Shown here: positions 21,900 to 35,524 of the stretch, piece after piece
How the letters are laid out: each line of letters opens with the position of its first letter
Numbering within the stretch: the first letter of the stretch is position 1
Assembly (NCBI RefSeq): GCF_901000735.1
Contig: NC_081543.1
Span: 23,641,515 to 23,705,514, forward strand
Source of the DNA: Corylus avellana
Taxonomy: Eukaryota > Streptophyta > Magnoliopsida > Fagales > Betulaceae
Length of the DNA stretch: 64,000 nt
Reading direction: 5' to 3'
Made by a program: the position numbers and the translations under genes
Notes under the pieces: model-generated
What the model saw: the letters and a program-made list of their open reading frames with translations, nothing else
Databases searched by the model: none
Told to the model about the DNA's origin: nothing

Positions 21900-22250
21900 A
21901 GCTCGCTCGATATCCACTCGGCTAAGCTCAAACCGAGCTCGAGCTCGACACTGTATAAGCTCGCTCGTTACTGTTAAAACTCGCTCGATTAGCTAGAGAT
22001 ACATACCCGATTCGCTCGATTAAGATCGATGGGGGCTCGTGAGTTCGACTCGTACAAGTCAAGCTTGGTCAGTTCACCCGGCTTGTTTACGGGCTCGTGA
22101 GTTCGACTCGTTTAAGTCGAGCTCGACTAGCTCACCCGGCTTGTTTACAAGCTTGTGAGTTCGACTCATTTAAGTTGAGGTCAACCAACTCGCTCGGCTT
22201 GTTTAGGGCTTGCGAGCTCGACCCGATTAGCGGCTGACCTGACCCGACCC
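21900..22250. repeat. CTCG/GAGC-rich tandem repeat, copy B
   Basis: Counterpart of 14180-14530. It has the extra segment with AGCTAGAGATACATACCCGA between two TCGCTCGATTA repeats. Confidence 0.55.
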
Positions 22251-22656
22251 GCACGACAATGTAACTTTAATTTGTTTATGGACTATGTTATTAATCAATA
22301 ATAATTATAAATTTAATGTGTATACAATTAACTAATTAAGGATATAACTAACATTATATGGACTGTGTTATTAATTATAGTGACATATACTTAAATTTTA
22401 ATGTGTATGCAATTATCTAATGAAGGGTATAACTAGTGTTATATGGAATATGTTATTACTCATCGTTATAATTTTATAATTTAATAACTTAGTTAATACT
22501 TATTACTTAATATATACTAAATTGCAAAACATTGGAACAAGATTGTATGATATAAGTAATTACAAAGCTTAAAGGTAATTAATATGTAACTACTAACTAG
22601 TTATATATTAATTTTATATATATATATATTTTAGAAAAGATTCTCTTCTTCATTAA

Positions 22657-22815
22657 TCAAAAACGAGCTGAAGTAATTTGCTCTGCTTGAACAATATCAC
22701 AGATACAGTCGGGTATCTCATCACTCCAAATTTGATCTATGACACTTCTAGTAGCTAACTTTGCTAATAGATGGGCAACAACATTTATATTCCGTCGTAC
22801 ATGGTTAGGTTTCCA
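22657..22815 (-). pseudogene. LINE RNase H C-terminal scrap, copy B
   Basis: Same residues and stop as at 14954-15112. It was evidently present before the duplication. Confidence 0.6.
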
Positions 22816-25086
22816 ATTTGATAGAGAATGGGAGTAAGTATGGTCAACTAATAGAATATGCTAAATTGATTTTGAATTAATTATGTTACTTATGCTATGT
22901 AGTTATGGAACTTATGTTACTTGTTGCTAGTTAATAGTGTGTAACATTATATATAAGTTAGTAAAATTTAATTGTAACAATTTAACATATTAATTATTAC
23001 ATATATGATATATCATATATGAATCATATGATATATCATATATTAATCAATATGATTTGAAATTATTATGAAGTTACAAACATGTAACGTTATATACAAA
23101 GTTGATTATAAATTAAGGACATATATGAATCATATAATGTATTGATCTATGATATATTAATTACAAATTTCAAATTTAATATGTAATGACAGTAATTCAG
23201 TAATGTAGTTATGTTTATGAACTATAATCTTTATATGTTACTTACTTACTCGTTTTTGTCTTAGAGATATATTACTTAGGATTATGAGACTTAAAAGTTA
23301 GAACACTAAAACAACTAGATATTATAGACTACTAGTTAGTCTAGTTACTTAGTTAGTAACCTAGGGATAAGTTGATAACTAAATAATCTAACATGATAAG
23401 TTATTAATATTAACTATTAATTACTACTACTATTAGACTACTAGTTAGTCACTTAGTATTTAGTAAGTTAGTATGTTGTATAATAATGGTGTCATGTATT
23501 AACAATTTAACATATTAATTAAAATTGTAAATAATACTACATATAATATGGCAATGAGATATACTAGAATCTAATAAAAGCTTCATATTTTACCCATAAA
23601 AGTCCATGTGGCAACTGGCAAGATGCCACATCATCTTCTTTTTGTTTTGTCTTTTTCCCTCAACAAAAAAAAATAATGTGACATCTTGTCATGTAGATTT
23701 TTATGGACAAAATGTGGAGTTTTTATTAGATTAAAGCATTTCTCTATGGTAATAGTTACTACATATAATATAATATTATTCTATAATTTCTATTAACAAC
23801 TACTAAGTCTACTATTAGTCTAGTAGACTACTTATTTAAAAATAAAAATAAAAATAAAAATAAAATAAGAATAAGAATAAGAATAAGAAAAAACCTAGTA
23901 GATTACTAGTTAGTAACTTAGTAAGTTAGCAGCTTTGTAAGATTACAAATTTACTAAGTTAGTATATTATATATATTGTATTATTTGTATACAACTACCT
24001 ATACATAATACACTAAGTCAAGTGACTGAAGTGAGTAATTTATTCCTTTACTAATTTTAACATTGCCTTTTTTCTTTTCTTTTTTAATTCTTTAATTTAA
24101 TTTAAGGAATCAACTAAAAATCTAACATTGTTAATGCCTTAATAGTATTATTTGTTTTTATTTTTTTAGATCAAATTATTTAATGGTGTTAAGTATTAAC
24201 AATTTAACTGTTATAACAATATAACATATTAACATTTGATAATACTACTGATTAGTGAGATTACCGTGATTATTGGATGATTAATGCTAAATAATACAAC
24301 AATTTTTAAACCTATTTACTTAAAAATCGTTTGTTTTAGAGTTTTTATGTAGTACTATACATGCACGGTTTCTTTAGTACTTTAGTTAATTAAACGGTTG
24401 AGATTTAATTGATACAAATTTGTATTTAATTTTAACGGTTTAGATCATATCTTTACCCATACTAGATAATTTTGATTATTTGAATTTTTGAAATTTTAGA
24501 CATTTGAATCGTAGTCATCCGATTTAATTTGATTTAATCAGAGCCGTTGGATTAGATAAATGGAATACAACTGTAATCCATTCCAATTTGAGAGTTATAT
24601 GCTGTTCCACATGACACCATGAGCTCACTAATCCAACGTCCTTTATATGAATAAGAAAATAAAGATCAAAATCAACGGTTAAGATCATTTATTGGGTAAC
24701 TAATAGATGAGTTCAGCTGTAATTACCCATACTAGATTATTCTGATTATTTGAAATTTGAAATATTTCATCTTATAGTCTAAGCTATCGGATTTAATTTG
24801 ATTTAATCCGAGCCATTGGATTTAGTAAATGGAATACAGCTGTAATCCATTCCGAACGTGAGTTATATGGTGTTCCACATGACACCATGAGCTCACTAAT
24901 CCAACGTCCTTTTATTGAATGATAAAAGGACGTTGGATTATTTGTTGGTAATGCATGGAACCAGTTTCACCAACACACACATGCGAACAATACACTCAGT
25001 CTAAAAAATCTACCCCACGCACGCACTGTCTACGAGACTGACAACGCATCAGGACTCTCAGTTTGCATGCAATGGAGGATAGCCAT

Positions 25087-26414
25087 TGATAAGTGCCAAA
25101 TATTGCATATTTGGACCCCTTTATTTACATTAGTTAATCCTTTAGCTGTGTCGTTATTTAATATTTTGTGTTTTTAGTGTTTTGTAGGTCATTAAAGAAA
25201 AACTGCAGCTTTAAAGGGAAAAATGCGAAGTTTGGAAGAAAGCATACTTTGAGAAGACCTAGATTGTGTGGTTAAGTCTAACCAAATCCAAGAAAATGTT
25301 AAATCAGATTCAAGTTCAGATTGAATAAGATTTTGGATCGGATTCAAATTCAGATTCTGCACATATCTTAGTATTTTGACCATAACTCTCCGTTCAAATA
25401 TCGGATTGAAGTGATTCAAACGGCATTGGAAAGCTAGCTCAAAATAATACAATTTGTTGTGAAATAGGATTTTCGTAATTCGTACAGTTACTATGTCAAA
25501 ATCGCCCCACAATTAAAGGACACAAATCTGGACGAATCCTATTCCGATTTCAGACTTCTATTTTGACTGGGAGACAGACCTCCGAATTATCTAAGTTTAC
25601 TTGGGCTTCTAGGACTTCCCTAAGCTTATAAATAGACTTCTTTGCATTCAAGAAAATATACACAATCCTAGAGAGCAAAATTCTTTTGTTTAGTTTTTCT
25701 TTAGGTTTAGGTTTAGGTTTAGATTTTATTTTTATGTGGAGCTAAATTCCCAACTAAGGTTGGGGATGAAGTCTCACCGATGAAGAACATCAATACTTTT
25801 ATGTAAGTTTTTATTATTCTGATTTTATTGAGTTTTATATTTCAATTGTTTTACTTCTAATCAATTGTATGGAGTGATTCTTGGATATCTCTTGTGATTC
25901 AAGGATACATGTGATGATTTGAGATAATTTCATATGATTGATTGCTTGGCTTTTAACTCATAAAAATTGGATATCCCTTGTGATTTGTTCTACGGATACA
26001 TCTGGTGTTTCAATTGAATTTGGATTCCTTTTGTGATTTGGTCAATGAATGGATACATGAGATGGTTTTGATTAATTCTTTGAAGCATAGTAAAACATAT
26101 CTATGATTTAATTTGTGAGAACTTCGGATTAATATTGATGAACATAAAGTATGTTGTTATGATTTGGTGAGTGTGAATTCCCAAACCTTAGTACCTTTAT
26201 CCTTAGATTTACTTATTTTATTTAGTTTATGTTTATCCTTTAATTTTCAAAACTCAAAAATCAAAACCCTTTTGGAACTAGATTAGGATTTAATTAGTTT
26301 AGATATAAATTGCTCTTTAAAAAATACAATTCTCTGTGGGATCGACCTCGCACTTGCAATCCATTAAACTATAATCGATTCGTGCACTTGCGAGTTAAAT
26401 AAATTTGCACAACA
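25087..26414 (+). mobile_element. Solo LTR (1328 bp) with 5-bp target duplication, only in copy B
   Basis: Begins TGATAAGTGCCAAATATTGC and ends AAATTTGCACAACA. The exact 5-mer GCCAT lies on both sides (25082-25086 and 26415-26419), and copy A has the empty site with a single GCCAT at 17372. The long LTR, and the GTGGGATCGACCTCGCACTT block near its 3' end, are typical of plant Ty3/gypsy LTRs. No internal coding region remains, so it is a solo LTR. The related LTR at 28814-30380 starts TGATAAGCGCCGAATGTTGC. Confidence 0.85.
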
Positions 26415-26715
26415 GCCATCCAAATTTTTTTGATGAAATCTAAGTCGTTGGGTGCATGTAGTAGACACCAGCTGTAGACCATTTTCTCGCGTAGGATTTA
26501 TATGGTGTATCCAAATTTTCATAAGCTTCCCTGGTTGAGATGATCCAACGAATTAAAATCAATCTTGCACACAGAGGAATTCATCAACGGCAGTAAGCTT
26601 ACACGCATGAACGGTCATCAAGACTAACAGGGTGACAGTCGTCTCGGTATGATCACGAGTCGTCTCATCCCTCCAAATTTCTTGATGAAATATTGGTCAT
26701 TGGATGGGTTTAATG

Positions 26716-28432
26716 CACTACAAAAAACCTTTTGATTTTTAATGACACATTAGTAACGTGTCAATAGGCCATTAGTAACGTGTGCGGCGTGTTACTAATT
26801 TGGACGTTACTAAATTCCTATTAGTAACGTGTCAGTTTTTGACATGTCTCTATTTAGTAACGTGTCAAATTGACACCTTACTTAAGTTTCAAAAATTAGT
26901 AAAAAAAAAAAAATTTTTTTTTTTTTTTTTCAAAATAAGCAAAAGAATTCATATAGTGCATTAGCCTATCAACTGAACAAAAACATTGTCAAAGATAATT
27001 TTTTTTTTTTTAAAAAAAAAATCCCAGAAATACTCAACAGAGTAATTAGTGTTCAAGAAATGACAAAGAACTTTACCTTGAGCGTGATCATAAATAAAGA
27101 AATTTCTAATCTAAAGCAATCAGTAAGGCAGAATACAAAAAGATAGAACAAAAACAAAAATAACCCATCAACATATCAAGCGCCAAACCCAGAAAAATCA
27201 AAATGAGGATTATTGTAATCTCTACAAACCCAGAAAACCATACCCAAATTCAAAATCAAAATTTTTTATTTTATTTTTTTATTTTTTCACAATGGTATAC
27301 ATGAGCAAGAATGGCTAAATAGTATGGAGCCTTATAGAGTAAAACAAGTTGAAGCGGCATCAAGAAGATTGCGATGGTGCGAGGTTGGGCAGGAATGGTG
27401 GTAGTTAGTAAATACCTCACTGTGTGGAGTTGGAGATCGAGTACCAAAAATCAGAAACCTGCAACACCAAAGAACCAGAAAAATCAATATGTTTAAAAGC
27501 CAAGACAAATGACAGAAAAATCAACCAGAAAAATTACCCATTAGAGTATACGATGTCTGTTCCCCAAGTGGATTCAACAAACCAACCAAAAAATCAGACC
27601 CAAAAAAATTTCAAATACCCAAACCCAGCATAAAAATTTCAAACACCCAAACCCAAATCCAGCAGAAAAATTTCTCTTCTCTTTTTCATTTTCTTCTTAT
27701 CTTATCTTCTTTTTCTCTTCTCCTTTTCTTTTTCTTCTTCCCATCTGAGAGAAGAGGGAGCTGCCATGGGGGTATACTGGGTGTGAGAGCAAAAGAGAGA
27801 AAAAGAGAAGAAGAAAGAAGAAAGAAAAAGCGAGGCCGGGAGGAAGAAAAAAGAGGGAAGGAACGAAAAAGAAAAAAAGAAGGAAGCAGTTGGCGCATGT
27901 TTCCAATGCTCGTTGGTAACGTGTCAAAGTTGACACGTCACCATTTAGTAACGTATCAAATTTCACACGTTACCATTTAGTAATGTGTCAAATTTGACAC
28001 GTTACTAAAGTTTTCGAATTTTTATTTTTTAATTTTATTTTATTTTTTCAGTTTTTGAATTAGTAACGTGTCAAATTTGACATGTTACCATTTAGTAACA
28101 TGCTAGTTTGACATGTTAGTAAAGTTTTTGAATTTATTTATTTATTTATTTTATTTTTTTAAGATTTTGAGTTAGTAACATGTCGAATTTGACACGTTAC
28201 CATGTAGTAACGTGTCAAATTTGATAGGTTACCATTTGGTAACGTGCCAGTTTGACACGTTACCAATTAGTAACGTTCCAAATTTAACACGTTACCAAAT
28301 AGTGACGTGGGTAAAGTGACACATTATTAAAACATTTAGTAATGTGTCACAAACTGACACGTTACTAAATGGTGACATGGCAAAAAATAATGAATAGTAC
28401 ACACACTACTAATACTGCATTTTTTTGTAGTG
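26716..28432. mobile_element. Non-autonomous CACTA element, copy B (1717 bp)
   Basis: Same termini (CACTACAAAAAACC ... TTTTTTTGTAGTG) and interior as 17673-19447. One block of the right subterminal TTAGTAACGTGTCAAATTTG repeats is missing, along with smaller indels in the purine/pyrimidine tract near 27700-27880. Confidence 0.85.
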
Positions 28433-28813
28433 ATAGACAACTGTAATCAATTAAATCGCATGGAAGTTATATGGTGTATCGCAAGCTCCGTAAGCATGCC
28501 CTAAGTGATTCGATCTAACGAGTGAAATTAAATCTTGAAAAGATTTATAGAATCCACGGACTCTATTAAATAAGCACACCAAATTCAATTACAAATGGCC
28601 ACATGGGAATAATTTTTTGGTAAACTAAAGGTAGGTTTCGACACGCAGCACGCCTCAATCAATATACCTAATTCTCTCTCCAAATCCAGCCGTTCATTTA
28701 TTAAATTTTTTTGATATTTTTGCAAATCTAACAGCTGGGATCCTGGGATTGAAACCAAACTTCTAATTACGTTTGTAAATCAAACTAGAAACCATTGAAA
28801 CTACAAACCAGTC

Positions 28814-30380
28814 TGATGTGGTATTTTTGTGACAAAAAATATCAATTATAAAAATAACTACTTGCAATCGGACGAATTTTTGTAGGATACAACTATAGAG
28901 AGGGTGTCGAACCTCAAGGATTGCAGGGGTTTTGTTATCAAATTCGAAAGATCAAAATTAACTTAATTAAAAAGAGAATTGATTTGATTTTCTTTAAAAC
29001 TAAAGTGCATGAAAATAAAAGAGATTTAAAATAAGAGAGAGAGTGTAGGGTATTGACTTCACCTCTATCCGTACAACAATGGCTAATCATAATTAATCTT
29101 AGAAATTCATTCTATGTATGTTATAAATAAACAATAAACTACCTTATTAAAGAATAAGCATAATCTATCTTCGGTTGGCACGGATCGTCTACCTAACCAC
29201 TAAGATGCGGTACGATCCGTCTTCCCTAGGTATAAATTATCAAATTCTTTAACAGGATACATACAATTAATGAATAAGTGTAACCCATCTTCGGTTGACA
29301 CGGATTGTCTACCTAAATTACATTAAACTAGCGTGTAGTACAATCCGTCTTCTCTAATAATGGCCTATCAAATCCTATTGATCATATGTCACTTAAACTC
29401 ATTGTATAACCATCATCATCATAATCACAGAAAATAAGAATAATGTGATTTCAATAAAAGTAAAAAGAGTTTCTAAGACAAGAGAAGACTTTTACAAATA
29501 TTGATTTTGAAATTAAAAACAATTGCATTTAATAATTAAGAATAGAATCAAAGGGTAGAAATTCTTATAGTTATACAATCAACATACATAAACTGAAAAT
29601 CTAGAAATTAAATACAATTAAACAATTGTTACTTGGAAAGTGCTACATCAACACCCTATTACAGAATTAGCCGCTCATCGGGGTGCTAGGATGGCCTCCT
29701 GCCATAGATTATATCTTCTTCAACTTGTCAAGCCTCCAAGAAGATTTTTGTATCTAAAACTAAGCACACATTCTATTGAAGGTTAAGGGTCTATTCATAG
29801 GGAGCAAGCAAGTCCTAGAAGTCCAAGGAAACCTAGAAAAATCGTAATTCACTCTTCTTCTCAAATTAGGAAGCAATCCTAATACAAATCGGAATAGGAT
29901 TCATCCAGATTTGCGTTCTTTTATTGCGAGCCAATTTTGGCATAGAAAACGTCCGAATTAAGAAAATCATAGTTCACAATGATTTGTATTATTTTGAGTT
30001 AGATTTCTACGGTTGCTAAAATCACGTCAATCCGATATTTGAGCAGAAAGTTATGGTCAAAATACTAAGACGTGTACAAAATCTAAATTTGAATCTAATT
30101 CGATTTTGACTCCAATTAGAGAAATTTCGATTTAATCCCTTCCTTTATTTAATTAAACTTAGCCACATCATATAGGCCCTCTATGATGATTGGCTAAGCT
30201 TAATCATATCTTCTAGGTCTTGTCAAAGTGTGCTTTTAAGCCCAAAATCAATGGAATTAATTGCATCTTTATTTATAACCTGAAAACAATAAAACAATAC
30301 AAAATCAAACAAATAACAATGCTAAGGAATTAACATATGCGAGTTAAGGGACTTGAATGTGCAACATTCGGCGCTTATCA
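28814..30380 (-). mobile_element. Gypsy-like solo LTR (1567 bp), minus orientation
   Basis: In the minus sense it starts TGATAAGCGCCGAATGTTGC and ends AAAAATACCACATCA. The flanking 5-mers on the plus strand are CAGTC (28809-28813) and CAATC (30381-30385), four of five identical. It belongs to the same broad family as the solo LTR at 25087. Inside, a block of about 110 bp with ATCTTCGGTTG and CACGGATTGTCTACCTAA occurs twice (about 29165 and 29285). Copy A of the large duplication carries its 3' part, so this insertion predates the duplication. Confidence 0.7.
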
Positions 30381-31758
30381 CAATCTCACTCTCATCACTC
30401 TCACACACCCTCGTCACTCTCTGTCTCTCTCTTCCATTCCAGTCTTTCCAGACTTTCCAATTACCACTACCAGAGACTCGTTTGACAGTTTGAGGGCTAG
30501 ATTGGCTTTACTAGGGTGATGGCGAGAGAGAGATGATCCATTGAATGCAGCTTGCTGTGAGCATTCAATGCATCTCCCATCATGGTTGAAGAGTTGAATG
30601 CACGCATTGAATCATTCTCAACCCCTTCCCAATAACCCGTTCCTTTCAGATTCTCAATCGAGCCGTTGATGGATTATTTGAAATTCATCTAATGGCGTTC
30701 TAACCAGTCATACTAGTTTTGTGAGAGAAACACTATTCAGATATCGCGTGACTCGTTGCCATCTCGAACCAAAAAATGATACTAATTTTTCTCCTATCCT
30801 GTCCAATCTCGTCGCCAAATCCCCATTTTTTTGTGTTCTTTCAATTGTTTATTTCTGTTCATTCAACTGTTATGCGACATTTTGGTTGTGATCTTCTGGC
30901 AGGTTATCTTCTCCAAGCCCTAGCTCATACCGAAGGCAGAGACAAACATGATGGCTCGTGATCTGACTATGACAAAAATGACAATTGAGTATTGGGCTTT
31001 CTGTCATCATAGGTTTATTTTTTATTCATTCCCAAATCCCCTTCATCCCCCTTTTATACTCAAGTATAAACCTATGATGTATGCAAATTACTTGGGTTGT
31101 TCAGTTGAATCAGTTGTTTAAACTTGTTTGCTCTGGCTTCATGCTAACGAGATAAAAAGTTCTGAAGAGCCTCTCTTAGTCTTTTCTGCATTTAAGTTAT
31201 GATTTTCTCCTGAACCCTAATTCCTAACTATTTCAATTTTGACAAGTAGTTTTTATTTATTCCATTATGTTTTGGTTGTTCGAAAATTTGGTAAACTAAT
31301 GCTGCTAATTTTCATCATTTCAGGGAGGAAGGTCTATTGAATTTGCAAGCTACAATCCCAATTGGCTTTTGGAAATTGCTTGAGCCTTGAGGTTTTTTAA
31401 AAAACTTGATTAAAATTGTGGTGTTACTATGTTACTAATGTTAGAACTATGAATTTGATTATGTTAGCATGAATTACTATGTTAGAACTATGATTCTGAT
31501 TATGTTAACATGAATTGTTATGTTAGAACTATGATTCTGTTCTATTAAAATTTTTGCTGTCTATCTATGATTCCGATTCTATAAAATGAATTTATTAAAA
31601 TTATTTGCTATGTTAGAACTCATGATTCTCTACCTCCTTGTGCTATGTATATCTATGATTCTATTACTCAATAATTATTTATGTTAGTTAAAAATCTGCC
31701 ATGTTAGAAGACAGAAAGCTAGAAGTTAAACATCAATTGAATTTTTTAATTAACAGTT

Positions 31759-33856
31759 ATGGAGAATACGAGCCAGTCTATGGAATTGGAAGATATTGAA
31801 GTTGATGTAGATGATGATACACTTACTATCATCCCTACACCTGGATCTGTTGAGTCTAGTAGCACTGAAAATACACCAAATCAACCAATTAACACTGTTT
31901 CTCCTGTTGTTAGTGAGGCTGGGGCTGGGGCTGGAGCTGGGGATGGAAGTAGCCTGAGTGAGAATGGACAATATCAAAAGAAGGAAAGGCAAAAGACTTC
32001 CAAAGTCTGAAATGACTCTGTTTCAGTTACAATATGGGGAGTTAAAAAATCACAGTGCAATTGGTGTAAGAGATTGTTTGCTGTTGGCAAATCTATTACT
32101 ACCTCAACCCTAAATAGGCATTTGACTTCATGTGTTAGATTTGCGGAATTTAATAGCAGTAAAAAGTAAACAATTATGTCATTTAAGCCTAGCAATGACC
32201 ATGATGGTGTGGGAAGTCTAACAGCTTTTAGTTACAAAGAGAGTAGGGTTAGGGAATTTGTTGCCCATATGGTGCTACTTCAAGAGTATCCTTTTAATAT
32301 GATGGAGCATGAACTTTTTAATAAGTTTATGAGGGCCTGCACACCCCACTGGAAAAAAAAAAAATGTCGTGCAACTGTTAGAAATGACTGCATTACCACT
32401 TACCAAAATGAAAAAGGGAAGCTGAGATCACTTTTGAAATTAGTTGACAAAGAGTGTCATGTATGTGGACCTCTTCTCAAAGAGTGTCATATATGGTGGT
32501 GACTTGCCACTTTGTCGATTCAACTTGGTGCCTCCAAAAAAGAGTTTTAAATTTTTGCAATGTGCCTCCTCTACATTCTGGTGTTGTGATTGCTGATGCA
32601 TTATGGGATTGTTTTTTGATTGGGGAATTGAAGATAAAATTCATACCATTACTGTTGATAATGCTTCAGCTAATGATTCTACAATTAAACTTATAAAATA
32701 TGACTTTGAGTTGAAGATTGCTTTGCTGGTTGGGGGTAGGTTGTTTCATGTTAGGTGTTGTGCACACATTACAAACTTGTTGGTGCAAGCTGGGCTTGCA
32801 ACAATTAGGGATATTATAGATGGTGTTAGGCATGGCATAAAATATATAGTAGCTTCTGAAAGTAGGTTGAATGTCTTTTGTGAGATAGCAAAGAGATTGC
32901 ATTTACCCTATAAGAACCTGATTTTAGATGTCCCCACACGTTGGAACAGCACCTATATGATGTTAGACACTGCAATTAAGTTCAAAGAAGTGTTCCCTAG
33001 GTACCATAGAGTTGAGCAAGCATTTCAGTGGGTTGTAAGTCCAGAACAATGGAAAATGGTGAAAAATGTGAACTAGGTTTTGTCAGTTTTCAATGATGTA
33101 ACCAATGTTGTATCTGGTAGTGAGTACCCTACTACAAATTTGTATTTACCTGAGGTTTAGAGGATGAAAGAAGTTTTGATGATTAAGTGTGAGGATATGA
33201 ATGAATACATAAGGTCAATGGCAACTAAGATGATTGACAAATTTGACAAGTATTGGGGTGATAGCAATTTGTTGTCCATAGCTGCTGTCTTGGATCCCAG
33301 ATACAAAATGAAGTTGATCAATTTCTGTTTTCCTATCATTTATCCTTTGTTCCCAACTTGTAGTCACATTGACAATGTGTTGGAAGTTCTAAAAGAGTTA
33401 TTTGAGTCATATGTTTCTGCCCATACAGCTTTTATATTGCAAGAAACTGCCCAAGTAAATACTTCTTCTTCTACCTCAAGTACAATTGTTAGAGATGTAA
33501 TGCCCAAAATTTCCCAAGGTCGATCATGGTATGCTGACTATATAAGAAGTAGTGACATCATTCGGCCCATTAAAATAGATTTGGATATTTATCTTGAAGA
33601 GGATATCTACATTAGTGATAAGAATGGGAATGGAGTAGATATGGAAACAAATTTTGATACTTTGGCATGGTGGAAATGCAATGCCTTGAAATACCATATC
33701 TTATCTAAAATGACAAAGGATATTTTGGTTGTTCCCATAAGTATAGTTACTTTGGAATCCTCCTTCAGTGCTGGTGGTAGGGTTATTGAACCCCATGAGT
33801 TTCTTGATTTATGTTATTTGTTTCCTATAAATGTAATAGTTAGGTTAATTAGGTAA
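31759..33856 (+). pseudogene. Decayed hAT transposase (BED zinc finger / hAT dimerisation type)
   Basis: The order of domains is that of plant hAT transposases of the RICESLEEPER type. First comes an acidic N-terminus with GAGAGAGDGSS. Near 32045-32145 there is a BED zinc finger (CNWCKRLFAVGKSITTSTLN followed by RHLTSC). The catalytic core shows TVDNASANDSTIK, FHVRCCAHITNLLVQAGL and DVPTRWNSTYMML. The C-terminal dimerisation segment is DILVVPISIVTLESSFSAGG. The frame is broken by stops near 32008, 32167, 32500, 33073 and 33158, plus shifts around 32500-32610, so no transposase can be made. An acceptor-like TTAACAG precedes the first ATG. Terminal repeats and an 8-bp duplication could not be located, so the element limits are unknown. 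Confidence 0.85.
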
Positions 33857-35477
33857 GCTGCATGGAGTATTTATGTTCTGTACGGCCGTTATAGCAAAAA
33901 CTCTAATATAGAAATTCTGTAATTTCTTCTCTTCTTTACCTTTTCTGAGAAAGTATGTTGTACATAAGGGATCACTAATTGTTTGTATACAAAAATTGGT
34001 GACACACACACTTTCTAATGTACTGTTGGATGTGGATTGTGGAAATTATTGAATGCAGAATATTATTTGGATTATTCTGTTAGAATATTTAGTCTAAATT
34101 ATATTGGTTTTGGGTTCTCAAGACAAGACACTGCATGCTTTGCATATTTAATCGTACAAATAGTCGTGTATTGATTGGTCTGAAGGTAGTGATATGTTCA
34201 CAAACTATGGATGTAACTATTTTCATAGAGTAGTGATATGATGCAACAAGAGAAGATCAAGTTTTTCGTTTAAGTATACACTGTGACATCCATACTTGCT
34301 AAGAATTTTGTTCATAACATGAATAATGGTTTATCGTAGAAATATCATAGGTGAGTGGGTGAAAACTCAAGAATGAATATGATTTACATGTTTATTAAAG
34401 GAAGCATGTGTCACTATTCCTAATATATTTTACTAAGGCTAATAACATCTTTGGAGTTAGTAAAGTATGAGAGCTAATGAATTAGCATGGTGCTGATTGT
34501 GTTTGTTTTATCATTTACAGATAGAGCAGAGAAGTCGGGCGGTGGAAATGGTGTTGACTCGGATTGAGCAAGTGTTTTGCTATTTTACTAAATCCTTGTA
34601 TATTTGAAATGTTTTGTTGATGTATAGTTAGATCTATTTGTGATAATAGATATAGTTTGATTAACGCGTGTTAAAATGTTTTATTTGTCTTGGATTAGTT
34701 TGATAGTTATTTTGATGGATCGATAGATGGTTAATGTAGTTATAGTAGATGTAGTTGAAGCTGGAGGATACAATTGTGCCATAATGCTCAATAAATAGCT
34801 CATCTACTCAGTTCCTCATGGATTTCAGATCCAACTTGATTGGCAAATAGGAAGGAGGCTTCAACAAATTAATTAAGACCCCTTTGTAATAAATAAACCT
34901 ACCTACCTTGAGGTGTTCACATTACATGATATGTCTTGCTCCTTTACCCATGGCCCTACTACCCTCTTGAGAGACAATTAAGTTTCATCAACATCTATTA
35001 TATTCACTATCCACTAGGGCACCTCATAAATTGCTTTCTCTTTCCGATCCATAATAAATTTGGGACTGTTTGCGTACTATGGCTTATTCTATACATGTAC
35101 CATGTATCTCGAAAGGGACATGTGGGTCTTAATTATATTTTTATCTTATAATTATTTTTTATAGTTGATGTGACAATTATTACTAATCTTTATATTATTT
35201 TTTGTTTTACAAAAAAAATAAAAAATTTGAAGGATAATTATGAACGTCGTATACACATTGTGTGATATTTGGGGCTCTAGCTAGTATACAGAAATATGTA
35301 AGGAAGAGATCCCAATGCATATTTTGACCGCAGTTTCCCGAGACTGGAAACTTGTTAGTAATTGATCGTATGTTCAAAGAAAGATTGTATACAGTTAAAT
35401 TTTGTTAGTATAATGGATTTCGGATAGCTAGGCCTATATAAGTTATAACAAGTAAAATTATATATGGTCAAAGATAG

Positions 35478-35524
<47 letters not shown>

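Larger units (their letters stand above)
21202..29171. repeat. Large direct duplication, copy B
   Basis: Same order and content as 13495-20186. Without the solo LTR and one copy of its 5-bp target duplication it is about 6.64 kb, against 6.69 kb for copy A. Unlike copy A it continues without a gap into the rest of the LTR to 30380. Copy B keeps the 31 bp around 21990-22016 that copy A lacks. Few differences are visible per kilobase, implying a recent duplication or two haplotypes placed in tandem. Confidence 0.9.

Noticed and set aside
25698..25724. TTTAGG repeats resembling plant telomere sequence
   Set aside because: Only about four units, the hexamer lacks the third G of TTTAGGG, and it is inside a solo LTR.
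30337..30519. Plus-strand frame of 60 codons at the LTR edge
   Set aside because: It begins inside the minus-strand LTR and continues into a CT-rich leader; no family resemblance.
33164..33856. 230-codon frame as an independent gene
   Set aside because: It is the C-terminal part of the broken hAT transposase, separated from the rest by stops.
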